NCBI GenBank assembly: GCA_003551305.1
Contig: PUMJ01000227.1
Span: 1 to 33,520, forward strand
Reading direction: 5' to 3'
DNA from: Candidatus Brocadiaceae bacterium
GTDB taxonomy: Bacteria > Planctomycetota > Brocadiia > SM23-32
Length of the DNA: 33,520 nucleotides
The position numbers and the translations under genes were made by a program. Each line of letters begins with the position of its first letter. Position 1 is the stretch's first letter. The notes under the pieces are model-generated. The model was given only the letters and a program-made list of their open reading frames with translations. It had not been told where the DNA came from and did not search any database. Below, piece by piece: positions 19,590-27,004 of this stretch.

Positions 19590-19889
19590 CTCCTCCCCCA
19601 CCGGCCGCCCCGAACCACCACGACACGACGGGCACAACAGAACTGCCGAGGCCACAGAGTCCGCCCCCGAGGGGAAAAGGGGACTGCGCCGCGAGAGTCT
19701 CAGCCGCTATGCCTCCCTCTCGTCTGGAGCGCCCGGATCGCTGTGGAGCCGCCGCCTGACCCACTATGCCCCATTTGACGACCACCCTTACTCCTTGCGT
19801 TCAGGGCTCCACTGTTGTAATGTGTTGCTGTGCCGCTAGCGCGCCGCGCTGTCGTGCCAAACCTGACACTCCCAAACGGTGGTATAGAC
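19590..19889. other. Intergenic region before the accessory module
   Basis: Apart from the repeat at 19613-19638 I see no gene here. A weak promoter-like pair for the following gene may be TTGCGT near 19795 with TGTAAT or TAATGT near 19816. The visible drop in G+C begins around 19750. Confidence 0.3.
19613..19638 (+). repeat. Dispersed 26-bp intergenic repeat, copy downstream of nrdJ
   Basis: AACCAC then C then ACGACACGACGGGCACAAC. As reverse complement it matches the 21525 copy at 25 of 26 positions. The AACCAC end begins 23 nt after the nrdJ stop. Orientation relative to its gene is the same as at the thiE, argC and cysS copies. Confidence 0.8.
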
Positions 19890-20120
19890 ATGGCATTGGT
19901 ACGCGAACTGAGGAAGAGCGAGAAAGAGCCTGTTGGTATCCATGAAGAGGTCGAGTGCACATACACGGTCCTCCGTGCCGAGGATGGCCGCAAGGTGCTG
20001 CAGTTGGACACGTATGGAAGACCGGGGCGCAAACATCCGGACAAAGTGAGCCAGAGTATCCAGTTCGATGCCTCAGGCGTGCAACAGTTACTTGTCGTTA
20101 TCCAACGTGAGTTCTGGTAA
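19890..20120 (+). CDS. Small conserved-looking hypothetical protein
   Basis: From the ATG at 19890 (GGTGG upstream) the product has 76 residues: basic N-terminus MALVRELRKSEKEPVGIHEE, a probable beta-rich core VECTYTVLRAEDGRKVLQLD, and TYGRPGRKHPDKVSQSIQFD followed by GVQQLLVVIQREF. The layout suggests a compact beta-sheet plus C-terminal helix. From memory, similar short proteins with an LQLDTYGS...KVSQSIQFD pattern occur in many genomes and are sometimes annotated by error as other enzymes; I cannot verify this here. It leads an accessory module with a tiny ORF and a nuclease-like gene. An upstream in-frame ATG at 19830 would add 20 residues of poor quality. Confidence 0.7.
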   Translation: MALVRELRKSEKEPVGIHEEVECTYTVLRAEDGRKVLQLDTYGRPGRKHPDKVSQSIQFDASGVQQLLVVIQREFW

Positions 20121-20121
20121 G

Positions 20122-20283
20122 ATGCTGCTGGCTATGAATGGGAAGGAGCAGTGCTTCCTTCCGGTCGGAGTGACCGGCAGGCACCTCATGTGCAAGAACC
20201 CAGGTGCTGGATACCTCGGCCGGTGCGAAAAGGCCAGAGCGGTACATCGTCTCACCCATAAGGGAAGGAGCCCACACTCATGA
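20122..20283 (+). CDS. Possible 53-residue Cys/His-containing mini-protein
   Basis: The ATG at 20122 is one nucleotide after the stop of the previous gene, and the TGA overlaps the ATG of the next gene (ATGA). That spacing is what coupled genes show. The product has three cysteines and three clustered histidines (EQCFLPVGVTGRHLMCKNPG and GYLGRCEKARAVHRLTH), compatible with a small metal site. The ribosome-binding site is weak and no family is recognised. It could be a chance ORF. Confidence 0.4.
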   Translation: MLLAMNGKEQCFLPVGVTGRHLMCKNPGAGYLGRCEKARAVHRLTHKGRSPHS

Positions 20284-21302
20284 ACGGCGAAGAGGAGGGG
20301 CAGGAGGTCCTGCTCAAGGACGGTGTGCACTATATCGACCATCAGTACAGCGATGAGGCGGAGCTCGAGGAGGTCTTTGCTGAGCACGTTGGGCTAGTCT
20401 TCGGCTCCTCGGCACTTCTCTTTCGGAAGAGACGACTGAAGAGTCAGCTTGGCGTAGGTTCGATACCTGATGCTTTCGTGCTTGACCTGGAAAGCAAAGA
20501 GTGGTTCGTGGTGGAGGTGGAGCTTGCAGATCATCCCCTTTATGAACACGTTGTCAATCAGATATCGCGTTTCCGTGCAGGCATCTCGAACCCTGACACT
20601 AACAGGCAGCTCGTTACCGCTTTCTACAACGAGATCAAAGAGGACATCGACAAGGAAACCGCCTTTGCCAAGAAGCAGATATCTGAGATCCACAAGTTCG
20701 TGTCAGACACCATTGAGAAGCAGCCTACCGTCGTGATCGTTATCGACCGATTGGAACGCGCACACGCGGAAGTGATCGAGTCTGTGCCCTTTGACACACG
20801 GCTGAGGGAGTTGCGCACGTACTACAGAAAGGGCCATGTGGCGGAGGATCACATTCACCGAGTGGTGCCATTGGGGAGCGCACGTTTTATCTCAGCAAGT
20901 CCTCCGTCTGGGCGTGATATCGCGCCGGAGCCACCGCGCAATGACACTAAACGTCGCAGTGAGAGTCAACTGCTGGCCAACCATAGCCATAAGCGGCCCC
21001 GCTCATTCACCTTTCACGGTATGCAGCGGGAGGTTAGCACATGGAAGGACGTTTTCCTGGGCGTGTGCGAGATGCTCTACGCGCGCCACCGGGATGATTA
21101 CGGGCGAATCTTCGAGATTCAAGGACGGAAGCGTCCCTACTTCGCCCGGCAGGACGTCAACATGCGCGAAGCCCGTGAGATTGGCGATAGTGGCATATAT
21201 GCCGAAACCCATGCCAGCGCCAACAATCTGACACAGCGGACCGCGCAGGTGCTGAAGCTGTTCGGGTATTCACCGGACGAAGTTCAGATAGAAGAGGTCT
21301 GA
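20280..21302 (+). CDS. PD-(D/E)XK-nuclease-like protein with an unassigned C-terminal module
   Basis: The ATG at 20280 follows GGGAAGGAG at good spacing. The 340-residue protein has an N-terminal domain (about 1-130) with a nuclease-like core: SIPDAFVLDLESKEWFVVEV then ELADH, giving Asp64 and an E79-x-E81 pair where E-x-K is usual, and NQISRF (Gln94) after it. A charged helical stretch (120-150) and a polar linker (about 200-235) follow. The C-terminal module (about 235-340: FTFHGMQREVSTWKDVFLGV, YARHRDDYGRIFEIQG, YAETHASANNLTQRTAQVLK, LFGYSPDE) looks like an independent alpha/beta domain I cannot name. Lower G+C than its neighbours suggests acquisition. Defence or DNA-processing is inference only. 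Confidence 0.75.
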   Translation: MNGEEEGQEVLLKDGVHYIDHQYSDEAELEEVFAEHVGLVFGSSALLFRKRRLKSQLGVGSIPDAFVLDLESKEWFVVEVELADHPLYEHVVNQISRFRAGISNPDTNRQLVTAFYNEIKEDIDKETAFAKKQISEIHKFVSDTIEKQPTVVIVIDRLERAHAEVIESVPFDTRLRELRTYYRKGHVAEDHIHRVVPLGSARFISASPPSGRDIAPEPPRNDTKRRSESQLLANHSHKRPRSFTFHGMQREVSTWKDVFLGVCEMLYARHRDDYGRIFEIQGRKRPYFARQDVNMREAREIGDSGIYAETHASANNLTQRTAQVLKLFGYSPDEVQIEEV

Positions 21303-21321
21303 CCCGCCTTCGAACCGGGTC
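21301..21321 (+). terminator. Hairpin at the 3' end of the nuclease-like gene
   Basis: GACCCG (21301-21306) pairs with CGGGTC (21316-21321) over a 9-nt loop containing TTCGAA, starting inside the stop codon. No T-run follows, so function as a terminator is uncertain. Confidence 0.3.
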
Positions 21322-21424
21322 TGCGCTCCACAAAAACCCTCAGGGCTTTCCCAGTCGGTGCTTCTTCCGTGCTGGCCTGCGCATCTCCTGGTACCCGCTG
21401 TGACCTCCACAGCTGGCCCATTCC

Positions 21425-21450
21425 GTCGCGTCCGTTGAGTCGTCGTGGTT
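21425..21450 (-). repeat. Dispersed 26-bp intergenic repeat, second copy near argC
   Basis: Matches the 21525 copy at 20 of 26 positions (core GTCGTCGTGGTT) and lies exactly 100 nt from it in the same orientation. Confidence 0.5.
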
Positions 21451-21524
21451 AGTTGTCGGCGTTCTCACCCTGTGCAGGTTCCGTTGGCAGTGTGCCCGCG
21501 TCTTTCCCCATCGTGCCGTTTTTC

Positions 21525-21550
21525 GTTGTGCCCGTCGTGTCGTTGTGGTT
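21525..21550 (-). repeat. Dispersed 26-bp intergenic repeat, copy downstream of argC (reference copy)
   Basis: The plus strand reads GTTGTGCCCGTCGTGTCGT, T, GTGGTT. Read from argC, the AACCAC end begins 16 nt after the stop codon, the same distance as at thiE. The gap 21303-21566 holds nothing else that I can recognise. Confidence 0.8.
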
Positions 21551-21566
21551 AGCTCCCGCCGCGTGG

Positions 21567-22580
21567 TTACAGGAGGCCGGCGGTCTGGTCGAGGCCGAAC
21601 ATGACGTTCATGTTCTGCACGGCCTGCGAGGAGGCGCCCTTCATCATGTTGTCGATGGCGCTGGTGACGATGAGACGGCGTCGCTTGCGCACCACGGCCG
21701 CCACGTCGCAGCAGTTGGTGAAGGAGACGGCCTTTGTGCGGGGCTGGTCCTCGGCAGCGCGCACGCGCACGAACGGCCGGCCGGCGTAGAAGTCCTCCAG
21801 CACGGACTGCAGCTCTTCATCGGTGGCCTCCCGCTCCAGCGGGGCGACGATGGTGGCCAGGATGCCGCGGTCCATGGGCGCCAGGTGGGGGATGAAGGTC
21901 ACCTCCGCCCCGGCCGCGCCGGCCAGCCGCAGGCCGTGCTCCATCTCCGGCTCGTGGCGGTGGCCGGTGACCTTGTAGGCGCGCAGGTCCTCGTTGCACT
22001 CGCAGTACATCGAGCCGAGGCTGGGCTTATTGCCCCGGCCGCTGACGCCGCTTTTGGCGTCCACTGTCACGTCCGCGCCGCTGATGAGCCCGGCCCGCAC
22101 GAAGGGCGCCAGCCCCAGGATGACGGAGGTCGGGTAGCAGCCGGGGTTGCCCACCAGGTCGGCGCCCGCGATGCGGTCCGCGAACAGCTCCGGGATGCCG
22201 TAGACGGCCCGGGCGACGTTCGCCGCGTCGTCGTGCCGGCGGTACCATCGCTCGTAGAGCGCCACCTCGTCGAACCGGTAGTCGGCGCTGAAGTCCACGC
22301 ACCGCACCCCGGCCTCCAGGTAGCGCGGAACGTACTCCATGCTGACGCCGTGGGGCAGTGTGAAGAACGCCACGTCGGGCTTCTCGGGAGCGTCCGCCGG
22401 CTCCAGCCCGGCCAGGCGCATGTCGCAGACGCCTTTCAGTTCGGGGAAAATGTCGACGATGGGCGGGTTGCCCTCGCGGCGCCCGCCCAGGTGCACGATC
22501 CGCGCCTCCGGGTGGCGCGCCAGTATCTTGATCAGGTCGCGGCTCGTGTAAGCCGTGGCCCCGACGATGCTGACCTTCAT
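21567..22580 (-). CDS. argC: N-acetyl-gamma-glutamyl-phosphate reductase
   Basis: The enzyme makes N-acetylglutamate semialdehyde in arginine synthesis. The 337-residue product carries the catalytic-cysteine motif GNPGCYPT (Cys148), DAKSGVSGRG, the histidine region VTGHRHEPEME, and TFIPHLAPMDRGIL. The ATG at 22580 follows AGGAG at good spacing. The N-terminal nucleotide-binding loop reads VGATAYTS instead of the usual VGATGYTG, losing two glycines. No other arg gene is adjacent; it is the last gene of a minus-strand run after a sugar kinase (42-nt gap). Confidence 0.93.
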   Translation of the reverse strand: MKVSIVGATAYTSRDLIKILARHPEARIVHLGGRREGNPPIVDIFPELKGVCDMRLAGLEPADAPEKPDVAFFTLPHGVSMEYVPRYLEAGVRCVDFSADYRFDEVALYERWYRRHDDAANVARAVYGIPELFADRIAGADLVGNPGCYPTSVILGLAPFVRAGLISGADVTVDAKSGVSGRGNKPSLGSMYCECNEDLRAYKVTGHRHEPEMEHGLRLAGAAGAEVTFIPHLAPMDRGILATIVAPLEREATDEELQSVLEDFYAGRPFVRVRAAEDQPRTKAVSFTNCCDVAAVVRKRRRLIVTSAIDNMMKGASSQAVQNMNVMFGLDQTAGLL

Positions 22581-22622
22581 TGTGTGTCTCCTGTTGGATG
22601 CGGTCCTCGCGCCGCGGGACGC

Positions 22623-24125
22623 TCAGGCCCCGTAGAAGCCCTCCAGGGCCGGGCCGATCTCCCGCCAGCGCCGGTAGAGCGCTTCGTATTCGTCGGCCCG
22701 CGCGGTCGGCTCGAGCACGCTCGTGGCAGTGGGTATCTGCTCCTCGCCCTGCTTCAGAGACTCGAACCGCCCCGCGCCGACCCAGGCGGCCACGGCCGCT
22801 CCGACCGTGGTGGCCTCGCGGCTTTCGGTCACGACCACCGGCATGCGGCAGACCTCCGCGCGCAGGCGGTTCCACAGTTCGTTCTTGCTGCCGCCGCCGA
22901 CCACGCGGAGGCGCTCCGGCTCGAAACCCGTGGCCTTGCGCAGAATGCGCAACGCCTCCCGCAACTGGAAGCAGAGCCCTTCGAGCGCCGCGCGGTATAT
23001 CTGCTCCCGGCCGGTGCCGACCCCGATGCCCAGGATGGTGCCCCGGGTGCGGTGGCGACGCAGGGGCCCGGTGTCCGGCTTGAGGGAGGGCGCCATCATG
23101 ACGCCGCCCGCGCCGGGTTCCAGGGGGGTGGCGTCCTCTATCATCCGTTCGTAGCCCTCGTGTCGGTCGGGGAACTCGGGGTAGAATTGCTCGCGCACCC
23201 ACTCCAGCGCGCCCGAGCCCATCATCAGTAACTGGGGGTCGTAGAGGCCCGGCACGGCGTCCCGTTCCGTGCAGATGCCCCGCTCGAAGGCGTAGTCTCC
23301 GCTCACCGGCTCGCGGGTGCGCAGCATGGCGATCTCCCACGTGCCGGTGCTCAGCACCGCCTCGTGGGGTGCGGCGCCGCTGCCGATGGGCGCGAACTGG
23401 GTGTCGTGCCCGCCCGCCACCACCGGCACTCCGGCCGGCAGGCCCGTCTCGGTGGCGGCCCGCCCGGTCACGGTCCCGACCACGTCCTCCGGATGCGACA
23501 GCGGCGGGAAAAACGAGGCCTGCAGCCCGAGCCGGTCCAGCAGTTCGCCGGACCACGTGCCCCGGTGCAGGTCCAGCAGCATCATGGTGGAGGCGCTGGT
23601 CACGTCCAGACTCGGCTCCCCGCAGAGCCGCATGTTCAGCAACCCCGGCATCATCAACCACGTGTCGGCGGCCTCGAGCGCCTCCGGCTCATTCTCGCGT
23701 AGCCAGGAGAGGGCGAACAGCGTGTTGAAACTGATGACCTGGTAGCCGGTGATGCTGAAGAGCCGCCGCGCGCCGAACTCCTCGCCCCAGCGCCGGGCGA
23801 CCGGTTCGGTGCGCGGACACTGCCAGCAGATGGGCGGGTGGGTCAGCCGGCCGTCGGCGCTGACCGGCGCCCCGTCGGCACCCATCGTCGTGACGGCGAC
23901 GGCCTGTATGCGGTCGGCGCCTACAGAGCCGACGACGGCCCGCATGGAGGCGCAGACCTTCTCCCAGATGGCGTCCACGTCCCAGACGCGCCAGTCGGGG
24001 TGTCCCTCCTGGGCCACGGGGCCGTTGGGACGGCTGGCCGAGGCCACAAGCTCCCCCCGCGGGCTCACGGCCGTGACGGTGATAGTCGTTGAGCCGCAGT
24101 CCGCCACCAAGACCAGTTCATCCAT
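22623..24125 (-). CDS. FGGY-family carbohydrate kinase (fuculokinase/rhamnulokinase-like)
   Basis: The 500-residue ATP-dependent sugar kinase begins MDELVLVADCGSTTITVTAV, the phosphate-1 loop of the ASKHA fold. It has AVAVTTMGADGAPVSADGRL, the catalytic-Asp region VPVVAGGHDTQFAPIGSGA, and the C-terminal LRVVGGGSKNELWNRLRAEV and TTVGAAVAAWVGAG. I start it at the ATG at 24125; an in-frame TTG at 24131 is possible. FGGY enzymes phosphorylate pentuloses, hexuloses or related sugars; sequence style is closest to L-fuculokinase types, but substrate cannot be fixed. The sulfatase gene 115 nt upstream suggests use of a sulfated sugar such as fucose. Confidence 0.88.
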   Translation of the reverse strand: MDELVLVADCGSTTITVTAVSPRGELVASASRPNGPVAQEGHPDWRVWDVDAIWEKVCASMRAVVGSVGADRIQAVAVTTMGADGAPVSADGRLTHPPICWQCPRTEPVARRWGEEFGARRLFSITGYQVISFNTLFALSWLRENEPEALEAADTWLMMPGLLNMRLCGEPSLDVTSASTMMLLDLHRGTWSGELLDRLGLQASFFPPLSHPEDVVGTVTGRAATETGLPAGVPVVAGGHDTQFAPIGSGAAPHEAVLSTGTWEIAMLRTREPVSGDYAFERGICTERDAVPGLYDPQLLMMGSGALEWVREQFYPEFPDRHEGYERMIEDATPLEPGAGGVMMAPSLKPDTGPLRRHRTRGTILGIGVGTGREQIYRAALEGLCFQLREALRILRKATGFEPERLRVVGGGSKNELWNRLRAEVCRMPVVVTESREATTVGAAVAAWVGAGRFESLKQGEEQIPTATSVLEPTARADEYEALYRRWREIGPALEGFYGA

Positions 24126-24240
24126 ACCCAACGCCCCCCGTCGCAGTCATCGCAGTCATCGGAACATGCGACTGACAGTCTCCCATGTGCGGCCGAGCCG
24201 CCTCGGCTGTGACCGGCGCGGAATGCCGGCCCCCGAGCCC

Positions 24241-25548
24241 TCACGACTCCAGGAACTCCTCCATCTGCTCCCGGTAGTAGGGGCTCGGCACGGGTCCCTC
24301 CAGCAGCGGGTCGTCGGTCTCGCGCATCCATTCCACGAGCCGCCGGCGCAGCCTCATCTTCACGTCCTCGTAGTCCGGGTCGTCGGCCAGGTTGTGCTCC
24401 TCCCACGGGTCTTCCTCGAGGTCGTACAGCTCCTCGACGGTGTCGCGGACGGGTCGCTCCTTGAAGTAGTGCCAGCGTGGGATGGTCGCGATGCGCAGGT
24501 CCTGGAAGATGCAGACCTCGAAGTAACGGATGTACTTGTAGCGCCCGGTGCGCACGACGCGGGTCGGATCGTAGGTGTCGTGGTAGGTCTTCTCGGCAAA
24601 GACGCAGTCGTTCGGCTCGTAGTCCCCACCCACCAGCAGGGGCAGGAAGCTGCGGCCCCAGACCTGCGGGGGCACCTCGATGCCGCACGCCTCCAGCAGG
24701 GTGGGCAGCACGTCGGTGTTGGAGACCAGTTCGGTGCGCCGCGCGCCGGCCTGCCAGCCGCCGGCCGGGTAGCGCATCATCAGGATGACCTCGATGCCGG
24801 GGTCATAGAAGGTGCCCTTGGCGCGGGGGATGTCTATGCCGTGATCGGTGGTGCTGACGAAGATGGTGTCCTCGGCGATGCCGCGCTCTTGCAGCACGTC
24901 CAGTATGCGGCCGAGCCCCTCGTCGTAGCGCTTCATGACGCCCTGGAGCATGGCCAGTTCCTCGCGCAGTTCGGGGTCCTCGCGCAGGTAGGGGGGCATC
25001 CAGACGCCCTTCGACGCGTCCGGCCCCACGCCGAACTTATCCCACCGCCGGTGCGCTTCGCTGCAGCCGATCTGCATGTAGAAGGGTCGGTCGGAGTCGC
25101 GCTCCGAGAGCCAGCGGCCAATGTCGTCGGCCGCCTCCATGAAGTCACCGCCCCAGTTGTTTCCGCGCCCCACGCCGTTGATGGCGTCCTGGAAGCCGAC
25201 GCTGAACAGGTCATTCGTCTCGTGCAGAAAGCCGCACATGCAGGTGTCGTAGCCGGCCTCGGCGAAGAGGGCCGCCGCGTGTTTCTCATCCGGGTAGAGG
25301 TCGAACAGGCCGGTGCGGGGGCTGGTCAGCCCCAGGACGCCGTTCTGGTGCGGGAACCGGCCGGTGAAACACGAGGCGCGGCTGGGGCTGCACAGCGGGG
25401 AGGTGGCGAAGGCGTTCTCGAACAGCACGCCCTCGGCGGCCAGGCGCTCGCAGTTCGGGGTGTTCAGGGTATCGATGCCGTAGGGCGAGATGTGCTGCCC
25501 CATGTCATGGGTCATCAGCACGATGACGTTCGGTTGCTTGCCGGGCAT
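24241..25548 (-). CDS. S1-family (formylglycine) sulfatase
   Basis: The start is the ATG at 25548 behind GAGGAG. The 435-residue protein has no signal peptide visible, so it may act in the cytoplasm. It starts PNVIVLMTHDMGQHISPYG and carries the formylglycine motif CSPSRASCFTG (Cys53), which must be converted by an activating enzyme not present here. The later metal-site region is VSTTDHGIDIPRAKG. The first metal ligand pair is His-Asp (THD) rather than the common Asp-Asp, a form I associate with N-sulfoglucosamine-type relatives. It probably removes sulfate from a sugar that the downstream kinase then phosphorylates. Sulfatase is firm; the substrate is not. Confidence 0.92.
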   Translation of the reverse strand: MPGKQPNVIVLMTHDMGQHISPYGIDTLNTPNCERLAAEGVLFENAFATSPLCSPSRASCFTGRFPHQNGVLGLTSPRTGLFDLYPDEKHAAALFAEAGYDTCMCGFLHETNDLFSVGFQDAINGVGRGNNWGGDFMEAADDIGRWLSERDSDRPFYMQIGCSEAHRRWDKFGVGPDASKGVWMPPYLREDPELREELAMLQGVMKRYDEGLGRILDVLQERGIAEDTIFVSTTDHGIDIPRAKGTFYDPGIEVILMMRYPAGGWQAGARRTELVSNTDVLPTLLEACGIEVPPQVWGRSFLPLLVGGDYEPNDCVFAEKTYHDTYDPTRVVRTGRYKYIRYFEVCIFQDLRIATIPRWHYFKERPVRDTVEELYDLEEDPWEEHNLADDPDYEDVKMRLRRRLVEWMRETDDPLLEGPVPSPYYREQMEEFLES

Positions 25549-25691
25549 ACCGGTCTCCTCGGTGGGTGGGTCCTGAAGAGCACGAAGCACTGCCGCCCCA
25601 CTCTAACCCCACCGGGGCGCGCGTTCAAGACGACACGGACGGCCCCGGAGCCCACGGGCTCCCCGGCTTCGTCAGTGTCAGTCCGTGGCCG

Positions 25692-25717
25692 CCCCTCACC
25701 GGAAACGCCACTCGGGC
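25692..25717. repeat. Left 26-bp direct repeat of the Fic islet (duplicated cysS 3' end)
   Basis: The sequence (CCCCTCACCGG, then AAACGCCACTCGGGC) is identical over 26 nt to 27357-27382, where it includes the last codons and stop of cysS. The flanks differ. The rest of 25549-25852 holds no gene. Confidence 0.85.
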
Positions 25718-25790
25718 ACCGTTAGTCGCGGGCAGAGGTGGTAGCATCATTCCCGCAAAGCGTCGATCGGCTCAACACACGGCCACGATA

Positions 25791-25838
25791 TGTCGACAAG
25801 ACTTGAGATAATCGACACATCTTGCGCACATGTCGATT
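25791..25838. promoter_or_regulatory. Array of three TGTCGA boxes at two-turn spacing
   Basis: TGTCGACA (25791-25798, self-complementary), AATCGACA (25810-25817) and TGTCGATT (25831-25838) have box centres about 21 and 19 nt apart. The second and third also form an 8-bp inverted repeat. They lie between the left direct repeat and the 3' end of the Fic gene. Confidence 0.5.
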
Positions 25839-25852
25839 GAACGTACATATCC

Positions 25853-27004
25853 TCAGGATTCCCGCAACAGCATCAGCAGGCCAGGATTCAGGTAGATTCT
25901 CTCTCGCCCGATCTTCTCCGATTCAAGGACCCCTATCTCCTCCAGTTCCTGCAGGTACTGGGAAGCGGTTTGTCGTTTCGCAATCCCGGCGTCAACAACA
26001 AAAGCTATCTTGCAGTACGGTTGAGAGAAGATTATCTCTACCAGTTCTTTCGAGTACACGTGCTCCGGCAACTCCCTGCGGCACCGGTCTGTGGTCTCTT
26101 CCATCAAGTCACGGATGGCCAGTATCTTCTCACAGGTCCAGGATGCCGTCCTTTCGACAGCCGTCAACATGAAGAGTATCCATGGCTCCCACGCGTTCTC
26201 CTCGGTCACTCCGCGCAACAGCGTGTAGTAGTCCGACTTGTGCTCAATAATATGGCGACTCAGGTAGAGCACGGGCATGCGTAAGAGTCCCTCTTCGACC
26301 AGATATAGGAGGTTGAGGATCCGACCCGTCCTACCGTTGCCGTCAGGAAAGGGGTGAATGGCCTCAAACTGGTAGTGGATTACCGCCATCCGAATGAGGG
26401 GATCGATGCCGTCTGTCGCGTGGATGAACTCTTCCAGATTCGCAAGGTTATCCCGAATCAACTGTTCTCCCTGCGGCGGCGTATAGACGACCTTGCCATT
26501 GAAGGGATTCACCAGTTGGGTTCCCGGTGTCGCGCGCACATCCACCGGTCTATCGAGCAAGACCGAACACACTTCACACAGTACGTTTGTCGAGAGAGGA
26601 CGCCCATCCAGCAGATCGCAGCCGTGTCTGAGCGCCGTCCTATACCGAAGGACCTCTTTCGTGGCAGCATCAACCTCAGCGTCTTTGCTGACCGCTGCAC
26701 GAAAGAGAAGGTCGCTGGTCGTCACGATATTCTCTATCTCCGAGCTGGCTTGTGCCTCTCGCAAAGGAATCGTGTTGATCAAAACTGCCTGGTTGGGGAT
26801 CAGATCGCCCGCCCCCTTCAACTCCGCCAGCGCTCGGTTTGCGGAGATGCACTGCTTTAGCACAGGCCTTGTCTCCAAATCCGGATCCGGTGGAAGCGGC
26901 GGCAAATCGTTATAAGGCCTCTGTGTGGTGCCGTCCATCTCCCCGGGCCTCCAGTTCTTGACAGTTCCGGTCTTCGGAAACGCACAGCCCCGCTCAGTTT
27001 GCAT
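25853..27004 (-). CDS. Fic-family protein adenylyltransferase with winged-helix C-terminus
   Basis: The 383-residue protein has the complete Fic motif HPFPDGNGRTGR at 217-228, whose histidine drives transfer of AMP (or another nucleotide-derived group) to target hydroxyls. An N-terminal inhibitory helix motif SSEIEN (87-92) fits the (S/T)xxxE(G/N) rule, so activity is probably self-restrained. The C-terminal 90 residues (QPYCKIAFVVDAGIAKRQTA, QYLQELEEIGVLESEKIGR) form a winged-helix, suggesting DNA binding or autoregulation. No separate antitoxin ORF is evident. G+C is lower than in flanking housekeeping genes, and the gene lies between 26-bp direct repeats, so acquisition is likely. The target is unknown. 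Confidence 0.92.
   Translation of the reverse strand: MQTERGCAFPKTGTVKNWRPGEMDGTTQRPYNDLPPLPPDPDLETRPVLKQCISANRALAELKGAGDLIPNQAVLINTIPLREAQASSEIENIVTTSDLLFRAAVSKDAEVDAATKEVLRYRTALRHGCDLLDGRPLSTNVLCEVCSVLLDRPVDVRATPGTQLVNPFNGKVVYTPPQGEQLIRDNLANLEEFIHATDGIDPLIRMAVIHYQFEAIHPFPDGNGRTGRILNLLYLVEEGLLRMPVLYLSRHIIEHKSDYYTLLRGVTEENAWEPWILFMLTAVERTASWTCEKILAIRDLMEETTDRCRRELPEHVYSKELVEIIFSQPYCKIAFVVDAGIAKRQTASQYLQELEEIGVLESEKIGRERIYLNPGLLMLLRES

Noticed and set aside
17727-19655. Minus-strand open frame opposite nrdJ
   Set aside because: Shadow frame; nrdJ has unmistakable motifs on the plus strand.
21453-23231. Long plus-strand open frame opposite argC and the sugar kinase
   Set aside because: It is the antisense shadow of two clear enzymes; its residue composition (many His, Gly, Arg, Val) is typical of reverse-strand G+C-rich coding DNA.
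25549-25691. Short ORF around 25566-25811
   Set aside because: Low-complexity translation crossing the direct repeat, no ribosome-binding site, no family resemblance.
23749-25725. Long plus-strand open frame opposite the kinase and sulfatase
   Set aside because: Antisense to two confident genes; no domain or signal visible.
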